Counted from the first letter of the stretch, positions 6,085 through 15,058 are shown. The stretch: DNA of 21,895 bases from an uncultured Prevotella sp. (GCA_900553965.1 USFX01000016.1:1-21895); one strand, 5' to 3'. Notes: a model not told the origin generated them from the letters alone. Numbers and translations: made by a program.

Positions 6085-8811
6085 ATGAACAGACTTTACT
6101 TACACACCACCTTAGCGATCATTCTGACCGCCGTCCTCACTGGATGCAACGAAAGCGGCAAGCCAAAAACACTCGGAGAGAAAGAAATCTATTTTGACGA
6201 CAAACTGGCTTCGGTATCTCCCGACGGCGATTCGGCGTGCTGGATCGGCAGCGAGACGGGCGACATCTGGTACATCAGTGACAACGAGCGCAGGACCTAC
6301 AACATCGGGACGGACCGTATTTATAAGGTCGTTCCGGACCGGGCTGCAAAAAAGCGGCCGGAGTTCTGGCTCGGCATCCGCAATTCCGGTCTGCAGAAAT
6401 GGGCCGTGGAAGACGGCCGTCCGGTCATGCTCGCCTGCTACCACATTGCCAACAAGTACGACAAATATTCCGTCTACGACATCCTCACAGACAGAGATAT
6501 GATTTATGCAGCCACCAGTCAGGGACTCTACGGCATGAAGCGCGACGCGTCGGACCTGAGGCTGCTCTACCCCGAACCATCCAGCGAGACGGCCCGGAAA
6601 GGCAAACCGATGATGGTCAGCAACCTTTGTCTCTACGGCAACTGGCTGCTTGCCGGCTCACAAGACGGCCTCATCAGGCTCAACACCGCCACACAGGCCG
6701 TCAGCGTCGTCCACAGCGGGACGCCGGTCCACAGCGTCGACACCTGTGACGGCCGCATCTACGCCCTGACCGACAGCCACCTTTTCATCGACAGCGCAGG
6801 AACGGCACCGCTACAGGAAATTCCCCTTACGTTCACGGCGCGCTACCATCGCAAAATCAACGGCACCCACTATTTCATCAAAAGCAATAATATCGTACTC
6901 AGTGACAACCTGCGCGACTTCATTTCCGTTCCGCTGCGCCACAAAGTACCCCAGTTCAGCAGCAACATCCTGTGTACGGGAAGACGTGACGGCTTCACGC
7001 TGCTCGTCACGGAGAACGCACTATGGTACATTCCCCAGCACATTGGCGTCTTCAATGTCAACGGCAAAATCACCGCTTCATGCTCCGACGGCGACTGCAT
7101 GTACTTTCTCAACTCTGCCAACGAGCTTTTCTGCCTGCACGACGGCGACGCCACGGCCGACAAAATCTACGATATTCCGGAAGGAGAGACCGTCAGCGAA
7201 ATCATGGCGGCCAACGGACGGCTCTACTGCATCAGCAACGGCAACCGCCTTCTGGGCCTCTACGTTCAAGACAGCTATCTTCAGAATGGACTTCTCAGCA
7301 AAACCGAAACCATCTATCAGTCACCAACGAAAATCACATCGGCATGTATCTGTCACACCGAAAACGGTCACCGCATGTATCTCGGCATACAGGACGAGCT
7401 GATAGCCATAGCCGAAGACGGCCGCACGGATACGGTCAAGCCCCTCAGCGGCAAGTATATAACGTCGTTCCACACGCCAGCCGCCGGTGGTCTCATCTAT
7501 CTCGCTACGCTTGACGACGGTGTCTTCTGCGGCAGCAAAACGGAATTCAAACAGATGGACAATACCGCCGGCATCCCGTTCATACGCGATATTGCCATCA
7601 CCGGCGAGCATATCCCGATGCTGATACTGCTGACCAACCACAACCTCATTCTCTCCGAAAGCAAGGACACCATCGACGCCAAAGGCTTCAACAAGATTCT
7701 CTACGTCAACGACAGCTTATTCTATGCTCTCCCGGAAACAGGACTGCGCGAATATACCGTCAGCGATGGCCACGCCGAACTGCAGGGAGAATATTACGGC
7801 GACATCCACTTCAATCCGCAAGCATCCTTCGTTCACGGCGACCGCATCTATCTGGGGTCAGACATCGGCGTGCTGACCATCGCGGCCGGCAACATCAGCA
7901 ACGCCCGATGGGTGGAATTCCGTCCAGACGCCCCCAACATAAGGCTGATAGACATAACCGCAGGATTCATCATCCTCCTGATTGTCGTGACAGCCATAGC
8001 CGTGAAGAAGCGCAACGACAGCCGGCGAAGGATGATACGCGTCCATATCAACGACCTTGAAAACCGCCTGAACGGACTCACGGCCATGGCCATAGTCACC
8101 GGCAGCGAGGAGGATGCAAGGCTCGTCGAAGAGCTGCGCAGCGAGACCGCCGCGTTGGACACAAAGGAACGAAACGCCGCCACGCTGATTTCCGGCCTCT
8201 CCAAACGTATCATGCTGAAGAACCGCGACATGGCCCTCGCCCTGTCGAAGCACCTCTACCGGCAGACGGAAGCCATCGAAGAATACGACTGTCACGACCG
8301 CGACACGCTGCTGAAAGACTCCCACGCGGCCCTGACCGCCGGCAGCACAGAGCGTATCATGGAACAGGCCAGCCGCAACGCCGTCTGGCTGAAACGCATG
8401 AAGGAAGTGACGGCAGTCATCAGAGGCTGCCGGCGAGACATGGCCGGGACACTGGAGATTGACGGCGTCAACGACGGACTGGCTGCTGAGACGGAACGGC
8501 TGGCCGACGCACTCCGTCACTGCACGCTCAACAGCATCGGAACGGAGCTTCAACAGCTGGAGAAACGCTACCGCTTTGTCTTCACGGACGAAGCCAAAAA
8601 GCTCATCGACACGTTCATCCGCACACGCTCTGACCTCATCACTGACATGCCGGCAGAGCTATACGACGACGCAGCGGCTGCTCTCGTTGCCAAACTTCAC
8701 GACCTGCGCTCAACCATAGCCCACCGCCCGTGTCCTGAGATTCTGCGTGAGCTGTATACAGTCGACAGACAAGTCAGACTGGTCTTGGAACACAGGACAG
8801 ACGGCAAATGA
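6085..8811 (+). CDS. Propeller-like membrane sensor protein with unidentified cytoplasmic domain
   Basis: This 908-residue protein of unknown function has a lipoprotein-like signal (LTGC, Cys21). Residues about 30-610 contain many short beta-rich repeats of the kind 'YGNWLLAGSQDGLIRLN' and 'GRLYCISNGNRLLGL', typical of beta-propeller ligand sensors such as the Bacteroidetes two-component propeller proteins. One transmembrane helix lies at about 624-640. The last 268 residues are charged and helical (coiled-coil potential near 645-715 and 790-870), with no histidine-kinase, LuxR, AraC or LytTR signature. The layout matches a transmembrane sensor whose output is unknown. It follows a kinase/regulator operon but has its own -7 box, and a terminator separates it from that operon. 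It might modulate that kinase, which is inference only. Confidence 0.8.
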   Translation: MNRLYLHTTLAIILTAVLTGCNESGKPKTLGEKEIYFDDKLASVSPDGDSACWIGSETGDIWYISDNERRTYNIGTDRIYKVVPDRAAKKRPEFWLGIRNSGLQKWAVEDGRPVMLACYHIANKYDKYSVYDILTDRDMIYAATSQGLYGMKRDASDLRLLYPEPSSETARKGKPMMVSNLCLYGNWLLAGSQDGLIRLNTATQAVSVVHSGTPVHSVDTCDGRIYALTDSHLFIDSAGTAPLQEIPLTFTARYHRKINGTHYFIKSNNIVLSDNLRDFISVPLRHKVPQFSSNILCTGRRDGFTLLVTENALWYIPQHIGVFNVNGKITASCSDGDCMYFLNSANELFCLHDGDATADKIYDIPEGETVSEIMAANGRLYCISNGNRLLGLYVQDSYLQNGLLSKTETIYQSPTKITSACICHTENGHRMYLGIQDELIAIAEDGRTDTVKPLSGKYITSFHTPAAGGLIYLATLDDGVFCGSKTEFKQMDNTAGIPFIRDIAITGEHIPMLILLTNHNLILSESKDTIDAKGFNKILYVNDSLFYALPETGLREYTVSDGHAELQGEYYGDIHFNPQASFVHGDRIYLGSDIGVLTIAAGNISNARWVEFRPDAPNIRLIDITAGFIILLIVVTAIAVKKRNDSRRRMIRVHINDLENRLNGLTAMAIVTGSEEDARLVEELRSETAALDTKERNAATLISGLSKRIMLKNRDMALALSKHLYRQTEAIEEYDCHDRDTLLKDSHAALTAGSTERIMEQASRNAVWLKRMKEVTAVIRGCRRDMAGTLEIDGVNDGLAAETERLADALRHCTLNSIGTELQQLEKRYRFVFTDEAKKLIDTFIRTRSDLITDMPAELYDDAAAALVAKLHDLRSTIAHRPCPEILRELYTVDRQVRLVLEHRTDGK

Positions 8812-8824
8812 CTCCCCAAAAGAC

Positions 8825-8875
8825 GCAGAGACATGAACATAACGACGTGTTGCCGATGTCTCTGCATCTCTTTTT
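8825..8875 (+). terminator. Intrinsic terminator after the sensor gene
   Basis: A 10-bp perfect stem (8825-8834 and 8856-8865), extendable by three pairs past one mismatch, has a 21-nt loop and is followed by TTTTT at 8871-8875. It lies 13 bp after the sensor stop codon. Confidence 0.75.
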
Positions 8876-8882
8876 GTCAAGT

Positions 8883-8918
8883 TTGCAACCCGGTTGCAAG
8901 CGGCTTACGCTATCTTTG
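8883..8918 (+). promoter_or_regulatory. Palindrome and first -7 box upstream of the CDF gene
   Basis: A perfect palindrome with 8-bp arms TTGCAACC and GGTTGCAA around one base (8883-8899) lies 11 bp before TATCTTTG (8911-8918). It could be an operator, possibly metal-responsive given the exporter downstream, but no regulator can be named. A second -7 box lies exactly 66 bp downstream, the same spacing as in the 2736/2802 pair. Confidence 0.5.
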
Positions 8919-8937
8919 CATAAAACAAGTTGCACTC

Positions 8938-8987
8938 GGCAATCTGTGAATAAACTCACATTGCGCCCGTTTGCATTATCTTTGCAT
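8938..8987 (+). promoter_or_regulatory. Dispersed promoter module, copy 2, with CRP-like palindrome
   Basis: This is the second copy of the module at 2763-2812 (42 of 50 identical). The TGTGA-N6-TCACA palindrome is at 8945-8960, the conserved block TGCGCCCGTTTGCA at 8962-8975, and here the -7 box is a full-consensus TATCTTTG at 8977-8984, 30 bp before the CDF start. The palindrome arms stay intact while the six central bases change, which suggests that the half sites are under selection. Confidence 0.58.
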
Positions 8988-9014
8988 AAGAACAATAACA
9001 AATAATACGGAGAT

Positions 9015-9938
9015 ATGGAACATCACAATCATCACCACCATCACCACCACGCAGCAGCGGGAGACATGAAGTCACTCAACGGAGTGTTCATCTTCGCCAT
9101 CCTGCTCAATCTTCTTTTCGTCGGCATCGAAGCCGCCGTAGGCTTCCTCCACAACTCGCTGTCCCTGCTGTCGGATGCCGGCCACAATCTCAGCGACGTC
9201 TTCTCGCTCGTTCTCGTGCTGTTCTCGTTCTATCTTCTGCGCGTCCACAGCACAAAACGCTACTCCTACGGGCTGAAGAAGAGCACGGTGCTCATTTCCC
9301 TGCTCAACGCCATCATCCTTCTTGTCGCCGTAGGGGCAATCATCATCGAGAGCATCCACAAGTTCGTCGAGCCCGTTGAGGTTGACGGTGCGGCCGTATC
9401 GTGGACCGCCCTGGCCGGCATCGTCGTCAACGGACTGACCGTCCTGCTGCTCATGCGCGGACAGAAGAGCGACATAAACGTGCGCGGAGCGTTTCTCCAC
9501 ATGGTCGCCGACACGCTGGTCAGCGTCGGCGTGGTCATCTCTGGCGTAGCCATCACGCTGACAGGATGGAACGTCATTGACCCCATTGTCTCGCTCATCA
9601 TCGCCGCCGTGATCATCTTCTCGACATGGCATCTGCTATCCGAAAGCCTCAAGCTCTCCCTCGACGGCACGCCAGAGAGCATCGACCCTGACGCCGTAAC
9701 AGCCATCATGGCCGAAACGCCCGGTGTCCGCGATGTCCACCATGTACATATCTGGGCCATAAGCACGACACAAAATGCGCTGACGGCCCATCTCGTGGTA
9801 GACGACCTCAGCGCAATGGAACGGATAAAGAATGAAGTCAGAGAGAAACTACGCGGTGCGGGAATTGCACACGCCACGCTGGAGACAGAGGCCGCCGGCT
9901 GCAACTGTCATGAACATGACTGCCACTGCGGGGAATAG
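9015..9938 (+). CDS. Cation diffusion facilitator (Zn2+/divalent cation exporter)
   Basis: This 307-residue inner-membrane antiporter of the CDF family exports Zn2+ or related cations in exchange for protons. Six transmembrane helices lie between about 20 and 205. The transport-site motifs are H57-N-L-S-D61 in TM2 and H162-M-V-A-D166 in TM5. The His/Asp pairing fits Zn-preferring members (CzcD/ZitB/ZnT type). A cytoplasmic dimerisation domain follows (about 210-290; VHHVHIW is typical). The N terminus carries seven consecutive His (6-12) plus H3/H4. The C-terminal tail has C296, C298, H299, H301, C303, H304 and C305, likely metal-capture segments. It is monocistronic, with tandem -7 boxes upstream and a hairpin downstream. 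Confidence 0.95.
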   Translation: MEHHNHHHHHHHAAAGDMKSLNGVFIFAILLNLLFVGIEAAVGFLHNSLSLLSDAGHNLSDVFSLVLVLFSFYLLRVHSTKRYSYGLKKSTVLISLLNAIILLVAVGAIIIESIHKFVEPVEVDGAAVSWTALAGIVVNGLTVLLLMRGQKSDINVRGAFLHMVADTLVSVGVVISGVAITLTGWNVIDPIVSLIIAAVIIFSTWHLLSESLKLSLDGTPESIDPDAVTAIMAETPGVRDVHHVHIWAISTTQNALTAHLVVDDLSAMERIKNEVREKLRGAGIAHATLETEAAGCNCHEHDCHCGE

Positions 9939-9991
9939 GCCTCACGAACAAGCCATGAGACAAATCCCGCTCAACGTAAGGACAATATAGG

Positions 9992-10033
9992 AAAAAGGGC
10001 GGAGAAGCGGCATTACTGCCACTTTCTCCGCCC
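9992..10033 (-). terminator. Intrinsic terminator of the minus-strand outer-membrane protein gene
   Basis: GGGCGGAGAA (9997-10006) pairs with TTCTCCGCCC (10024-10033), with an inner GGCA/TGCC stem. On the minus strand the hairpin is followed by TTTTT (complement of 9992-9996). It sits between convergent genes and may also stop transcripts of the CDF gene. Confidence 0.8.
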
Positions 10034-10080
10034 TCAATGTGCGTATATGTCTTAAAGAAAACTTTTATATAGTCACTTAC

Positions 10081-10938
10081 TTAGAGTATGCGTCCACGCA
10101 AGCTGAACTTGATGACGGGATAGACCTTGAGATAGTCCATGATGTCGGAGATATCGTTCTTAGCATCCTGCCCTATAATCTCATCCAAATCTACGCCGTC
10201 TGCATAAATCTTCGGCTTGCCCTGGAACTGTGCACCAAGTTCGAAACGGAAACCGACACGGTTCTTCGGAATCAACCGGCCGAAACCGAGACCGAGATAA
10301 GGACGGAAACCGCTGACCTTCATACCGCCGGTAACGCTACCGTCTTCGTTGATAGGAATACGGTATTTGTCAATGTCGATACCGAACTTGTTTTCCACGT
10401 CAAGGTCTGCATAGGTCATTTCAAGCATATTCAATTTACCATTAATCTCATCCATCTTCTGCTTTGCCTCCATACTCTGGCCCTTAATCTTGACCAGCTT
10501 GTTGCCGCCGAAAGAGAAACCGGCACAGATGAAGAAAGAACTATGGTTGGGAAATGGATAGAGGTCGAACTTCACATCAACGTATGTGCGGCTGAACGAT
10601 GCCTCTGCTTCAATCGGCTCTTTAAGCTCATACTTTTCATATTTAAATTCCGTTTCACCGTTTGAATTAACAAAAACGTCAACTGGAATATTAGCACTCA
10701 ACTCCTCTCCATCAAAATCCTGCGTTATCTTCAGCACCTTGGGCATGATGTTGAGTCCCACACGTGCCGAACACCACTTCGTCAGGCTGACTGAGGCATC
10801 GATGCCGATACCTTCTGTTCCCACGCCGACACCCACGCCGATACGTTTTCCTACTCCGTAAAAATCCTCGCCTGTCTGTGCGGAAACGCCCGTGAGTCCG
10901 AGCAGCACCATTCCGCACGCCAAAATTAACTTTCTCAT
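10081..10938 (-). CDS. Outer-membrane beta-barrel-like protein, unknown function
   Basis: This 285-residue exported protein starts at the ATG at 10936-10938 (MRKLILACGM...), which gives a clean signal peptide ending near VSAQ. The open frame extends 93 codons further upstream, but that stretch has no signal sequence and includes the promoter and repeats, so I reject it. The mature protein has alternating strands (IGVGVGVGTEGIGIDASVSL, YVDVKFDLYPF, FRPYLGLGFGR, NRVGFRFELGAQF) and ends in a C-terminal strand KFSLRGRIL, consistent with a small outer-membrane barrel. A helical insert lies at about 155-180. It is not assignable to a named family from memory. It is transcribed away from the putative invertible segment and lies outside it. 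Its leader carries three 22-bp-spaced repeats. Confidence 0.82.
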   Translation of the reverse strand: MRKLILACGMVLLGLTGVSAQTGEDFYGVGKRIGVGVGVGTEGIGIDASVSLTKWCSARVGLNIMPKVLKITQDFDGEELSANIPVDVFVNSNGETEFKYEKYELKEPIEAEASFSRTYVDVKFDLYPFPNHSSFFICAGFSFGGNKLVKIKGQSMEAKQKMDEINGKLNMLEMTYADLDVENKFGIDIDKYRIPINEDGSVTGGMKVSGFRPYLGLGFGRLIPKNRVGFRFELGAQFQGKPKIYADGVDLDEIIGQDAKNDISDIMDYLKVYPVIKFSLRGRIL

Positions 10939-10973
10939 TGCTCTTATATAATTAATTAATATCTCTTGCCTAT

Positions 10974-11032
10974 CTGACAGATGCCTGTTGTCTATTTGGC
11001 AGATGCCTGTCGCATGCCTGACAGATGCGATT
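10974..11032 (-). repeat. Three direct repeats at 22-bp spacing in the OMP gene leader
   Basis: Three 15-bp units begin at 10974, 10996 and 11018: CTGACAGATGCCTGT, TTGGCAGATGCCTGT and CTGACAGATGCGATT. The core CAGATGC is kept in all three, and the 22-bp period puts them on the same DNA face. They lie between the predicted transcript start (near 11040 on the minus strand) and the ATG at 10938. They could be operators or an RNA-level control element. Confidence 0.7.
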
Positions 11033-11046
11033 ATAACTTTTGTTTG

Positions 11047-11054
11047 CAAATATA
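11047..11054 (-). promoter_or_regulatory. -7 box of the minus-strand OMP gene
   Basis: The complement of 11047-11054 reads TATATTTG followed by CA, a good Bacteroidetes -7 box 108 bp upstream of the start codon. The -33 position shows no exact TTTG. Confidence 0.6.
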
Positions 11055-11268
11055 ATAAAAATTTGGTTAACGCAGAAAAATACAGACAGCAAAAACCACT
11101 GAGCATACTAAGAATGTAGCCAAACGGCATCACAACAGGAATAAACGGCAGGAGGAAATACATTTTCATGTCCCTGGAAGCCGCGACCGGAACAGAACAG
11201 GAACAAAGCTGGAACAAATGACGGGGCTGAACGGAAGCACGTGACCGGCTGCGGCGGCGCCGAAAAAC

Positions 11269-11291
11269 TGTATCTCTTGGCAGGAGATACA
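11269..11291 (+). repeat. Putative invertase recombination site, left copy
   Basis: The 8-bp arms TGTATCTC and GAGATACA flank a 7-bp asymmetric core TTGGCAG. The arms gain one more pair here (C11268/G11292). The reverse complement of this 23-bp element is identical to 18512-18534, so the two sites face each other. Inverted recombinase-binding arms around a 6-8-bp crossover core is the usual layout of tyrosine recombinase core sites. A tyrosine recombinase is encoded inside the bounded segment, 127 bp from the other copy. Confidence 0.72.
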
Positions 11292-11356
11292 GCCGCAGAT
11301 GATGAGAAAAAGAATAAGAGATGTAATATTATTAATTATTAATTAAATTTTTACAG

Positions 11357-14300
11357 ATGAAAAGAAAGTTTATTAGTGCACTACTCTTTGGAGCCGTTAT
11401 AGCGACTTCAACGGGAACGTTTGTTTCATGTAAAGATTACGATGACGACATTACGGAGCTTCGCAATCAGATTGCATCAAACGCAACGGATCTCGCTTCT
11501 CTCAAAGACGAGAAAATCTCGGAGATGGAGAAGCAGATTGCAAAGCTCGACGCACAGGCTAAAGAGCTCGATGCGGCCTACAAGAGTGCTGACGAGGCTC
11601 TGAAGGCTGCGATAGCAAAGGCTCAGAGCGACGCCGTTGATGCGGCAAAGGCTTACGCCGACATTCAGGCCGAGCAGGCACGCGTGGCAGCCATTGAGGA
11701 CGCGCGCAAGATGGTGGAGGAAGCAAGAAACGGACTGCAGGCCGGTATTGACGCTACCAACGCCAAAATTGCCGAGCAGGGCAACTCCATCGCCTCTCTG
11801 ACCACCGCCGTCAGTAAGCTCGAAGCTGCCACCATCGCAGCTCAGGCACGCGCCGACGAGGCCTACAATCTGGCCAACGAGGCCAAGAGCATGGCTCAGC
11901 AGAACGCTTCTGACATTGCCGGTCTGAACGCCAAGCTGACAACCATCAGCGAGTCTATGGCCGAAGTGAAGACGCAGCTCGAAGGTCAGCTCACACTTCT
12001 CAACGGTCAGGTGGCCGGACTGTTGTCCACAGCCGAGCAGCAGGCCGCCAGCATCAGCTCTCTCGAAACTCAGCTCAAGAGTCTGAAGGAGAGCAACGAC
12101 AAGGCTCTGGCCGAGCTGTCAGGCAAGGACGCAGAGCTTCAGAAGCTCATCGAGGACAACAACAAGGCCATCAACGACCGTCTGGACAAGGAAGTGGCCG
12201 ACCTGAAGAAGCAGGCTGAGGACAATCTGAAAGCGGCAAAGGACTACACCGACGTCCTTTCCGTACAGGTAGCTGGCCAGATTTCGGACATCAACACAAA
12301 CATCTCTAATGTTGAAAAGGCCTACAAGGCTGCCGACGAACAGCTTCAGAAGAACATCGACAAGGTCAAGGATGATCTTGAGAAGCAGATCAAGGACCTC
12401 AAGGACGCCCAGAGCGGTGTCGATCAGGCTCAGGACAAGCGCATCAAGGATCTGGAGGATCTGCTCAACGCTCTCGAAGGCGGCGATATCAAAGCCTTTG
12501 CCGAGAAGGTTGGCAAGATGGAGACTGCCATCACCACGCTGCAGAATCAGATGAAGGAAATCAACGACAACCTCATCTTCGAGGCTAAGCGTCTGAAGGG
12601 TCTCGTCTTCGCGCCGACGACATTCGTTGACGGTATCGAGTGCATCAAGTTCGCCACTCTCCAGTATCGCGACTGGGGCAGCAACCTGGAGGCTGACGCC
12701 GCTCCCATCAACAACAAGACATACGTCATCGACGACGCCGAGCACACGGAGCAGTATCTCGTCAACCCGAAGAACGCTTCTCTCAGCGACATCGTCAAGC
12801 TGGAGTTCGTCTCCAACAATGCCACCAACAGTACGCGCGCCGTGGCTGCTCAGGCTCCCATCGCCGTTACCGAGATGCCGACAAGCATCGTCAACGGTGT
12901 CATGACCCTGAAGCTGAAGAAGACCACAACGGAATCGTTCGGCATGGACCGCAACAAGTTCACCATCGTAGCCCTGAAGGCCACTCTGTCTGACAAGTTC
13001 GTCAAGGAGGGTGAGGAGAAGGCCGAGGTCTACTCTGACTGGGCACGTCTCTACGAAAGTTCCGTTACGCCCTATATCCACAACACAACCGCCAAGGATA
13101 ATGCCGGAAAACTTCTTGAAGAAGGCAAGGCCCTCCGCAACATCGTCATTCCCGCAACCGACGGTGGCTCGTCAACAGAGCAAGAGGACTACTCTCACTT
13201 CTGGAAATACTCTACCGTCTACAACAACAGCGGAAAGGGCACGGAGCTTGACCGTACGTACAACTACCGTCACATCGCAGCCAAGGTATATTATAAGGAC
13301 AACATCGACCTCTATTCTCTCGTTGAGGTATGCGACAAGGAGGGCAATGTCTATGACCTCGGCAAATACGGTCTCGGTTTTGAGTTCAACCTGATGGACT
13401 ATAAGCTGAAGAACGAGAACCTTACAGCCGACGCCACAAACCAGAAGCATTTCGCAAAGCTGACCGACGGCCACATCCTGACCTCTACTGCCCGCAACGG
13501 TGCAACAGAGAACCGCGACGCCATCGGCAAGGAGCCTATGATTCAGGTCGTATTGGCCGACACGAGCGATGCCGCCCACAAGAAGGTGGTTGACGTCCGC
13601 TACTTCAAGATTCAGTGGGTGGACAAGGACGTGGTTGACAACTATGGCCCGCTGGCAGACCAGTTCACGAAACCGTATCCCTGCGATGCCCTTGTTGACG
13701 GACTCGTCGTATTGGAGGAGGATGTCAATGCCATCTACACGAAGTACAACATGACACGTTCTGAGTTCCACAACTCATACAGTCTCAACACATCTCTCTT
13801 CAAGACATACGAGGAAGCCGCCGCTGCTACATCTCCGGTTTCTGCCCTCGGAAGCATCAACGACGCAGCCGACTGGTCCGACCCGGGTCAGACACACAAC
13901 CTGAAGTGGACCATCAACACCACCGACAACCACGCCACACAGGCTGAATATGAGAAGGGTGAGAAGACCATCACGGCCTACGGCTACTTCCAGAGCAAGA
14001 CCAACCCCAACAGCCGCATCGTCTTCAGCCTCTCGCTGAAACTGATAATCCCGCAGATGGGCTATGCTGAAGGTATGGGCAAGGACCAGACCCTGTGGAA
14101 GAACGGCGCACGCACTGTCAACCCGCAGCTCTACAGCGACGCTACATACGGCAACAAGTCTTATCAGAACACGATGATTCTCGGCAGCCTGCTCAAGGGC
14201 TACATCAAGGACGGAAAGACACCGGGCGCTATCAGCGACTTGGTCAACGACATCACGGAGACGTCTATGTTTGTCTTCGACGGAAGCAAGGAGAAGATTG

Positions 14301-15058
14301 ACGGACTGGTCAATGCTGTCAACGCTGCCCACGGCGTAAGCACAACTGCCCTTAACTGGACAATCTCTGAAGACGGTCTGACCCTCTACTACAAGGGTAC
14401 GGCAGCCGCAACTCTTGACGCCGACGGCAACATCCAGCTCAAGGAGAGCAACAACGGCAAGACCGGAAGCACACCGACGGAAGGTGCCAAGCTGCTGGTG
14501 GGTGTCTATGCTCCTGTCAAGCTGGCCGGAAGCTGGTGCAAGTTCAATGACGACATCGACGCTTACAACGTCAACTTCCTCACTCCGCTGAAGCTCACCT
14601 CTTCATTCAAGGAGGTTTCTGTCAAGGACATCACCTCAGGCGGTTCATCTTCTGCCGCACTGGCTGGAACCATCGAAATCAAGGAAGCATTCGTCTCCAA
14701 CCCGAAAGTTGTCTGGAACAACGCCTCTTCTCAGACCAAGGATGCCGTGCGCATTCCGTGGTATGGAGTCAAGGATCCCGTCTACGACGTGACGAACGCC
14801 AAGACCAACATTCAGAAGAACGGAACAATCGGCAATGACTGCAACGTGAAACTGAGCGAAATCCAGAATGCCGACGGTACGCCTAAGTACAAAGTGACCG
14901 TAACAGACCACGCCACAGGCAAGGCTAAGGTCAACTTCCACAACCTCTCCGGCAACGCCATCGGTCAGGAGTTCAAGATCACCATCCCCGTTACGATTGA
15001 GACGAAGTGGCAGACTCTGAACGCAACGCTCGTTGTCAAAGTGCAGCCGAACATCTGA
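11357..15058 (+). CDS. Large coiled-coil surface lipoprotein
   Basis: This 1233-residue lipoprotein has a signal peptide ending in the lipobox FVSC with Cys25. It is followed at once by KDYDDDI, an acidic stretch like the Bacteroidetes lipoprotein export signal that sends lipoproteins to the cell surface. Residues about 28-400 are an Ala/Lys/Asp/Glu/Gln-rich heptad coiled coil, likely a long stalk. Residues about 410-1233 are beta-rich and aromatic-containing, likely head or binding domains. Bacteroidales genomes carry related 'CKDYDDDI' coiled-coil proteins of unknown role. Codon use matches the neighbours and no frame break is seen. The gene is the first inside the putative invertible segment, 65 bp from the left site, and has no visible promoter in this orientation. 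A terminator follows. Possible roles are adhesin, phage receptor or immune-variable antigen, all inferred. Confidence 0.88.
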   Translation: MKRKFISALLFGAVIATSTGTFVSCKDYDDDITELRNQIASNATDLASLKDEKISEMEKQIAKLDAQAKELDAAYKSADEALKAAIAKAQSDAVDAAKAYADIQAEQARVAAIEDARKMVEEARNGLQAGIDATNAKIAEQGNSIASLTTAVSKLEAATIAAQARADEAYNLANEAKSMAQQNASDIAGLNAKLTTISESMAEVKTQLEGQLTLLNGQVAGLLSTAEQQAASISSLETQLKSLKESNDKALAELSGKDAELQKLIEDNNKAINDRLDKEVADLKKQAEDNLKAAKDYTDVLSVQVAGQISDINTNISNVEKAYKAADEQLQKNIDKVKDDLEKQIKDLKDAQSGVDQAQDKRIKDLEDLLNALEGGDIKAFAEKVGKMETAITTLQNQMKEINDNLIFEAKRLKGLVFAPTTFVDGIECIKFATLQYRDWGSNLEADAAPINNKTYVIDDAEHTEQYLVNPKNASLSDIVKLEFVSNNATNSTRAVAAQAPIAVTEMPTSIVNGVMTLKLKKTTTESFGMDRNKFTIVALKATLSDKFVKEGEEKAEVYSDWARLYESSVTPYIHNTTAKDNAGKLLEEGKALRNIVIPATDGGSSTEQEDYSHFWKYSTVYNNSGKGTELDRTYNYRHIAAKVYYKDNIDLYSLVEVCDKEGNVYDLGKYGLGFEFNLMDYKLKNENLTADATNQKHFAKLTDGHILTSTARNGATENRDAIGKEPMIQVVLADTSDAAHKKVVDVRYFKIQWVDKDVVDNYGPLADQFTKPYPCDALVDGLVVLEEDVNAIYTKYNMTRSEFHNSYSLNTSLFKTYEEAAAATSPVSALGSINDAADWSDPGQTHNLKWTINTTDNHATQAEYEKGEKTITAYGYFQSKTNPNSRIVFSLSLKLIIPQMGYAEGMGKDQTLWKNGARTVNPQLYSDATYGNKSYQNTMILGSLLKGYIKDGKTPGAISDLVNDITETSMFVFDGSKEKIDGLVNAVNAAHGVSTTALNWTISEDGLTLYYKGTAAATLDADGNIQLKESNNGKTGSTPTEGAKLLVGVYAPVKLAGSWCKFNDDIDAYNVNFLTPLKLTSSFKEVSVKDITSGGSSSAALAGTIEIKEAFVSNPKVVWNNASSQTKDAVRIPWYGVKDPVYDVTNAKTNIQKNGTIGNDCNVKLSEIQNADGTPKYKVTVTDHATGKAKVNFHNLSGNAIGQEFKITIPVTIETKWQTLNATLVVKVQPNI

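Larger units (their letters stand above)
10939..11356. other. Intergenic region between the OMP gene and the coiled-coil lipoprotein gene
   Basis: This 418-bp divergent region holds, from left to right, the AT-rich leader of the minus-strand OMP gene, three 22-bp-spaced repeats (10974-11032), a minus-strand -7 box (11047-11054), about 210 bp with nothing recognisable, the inverted site 11269-11291, and an AT-rich 65-bp leader before the ATG at 11357. I find no plus-strand TAnnTTTG anywhere in it that could serve the lipoprotein gene. Confidence 0.6.

Noticed and set aside
10939..11217. Upstream extension of the minus-strand OMP frame (93 extra codons)
   Set aside because: The extension covers the -7 box and the 22-bp repeats, and would bury a perfect signal peptide inside the protein.
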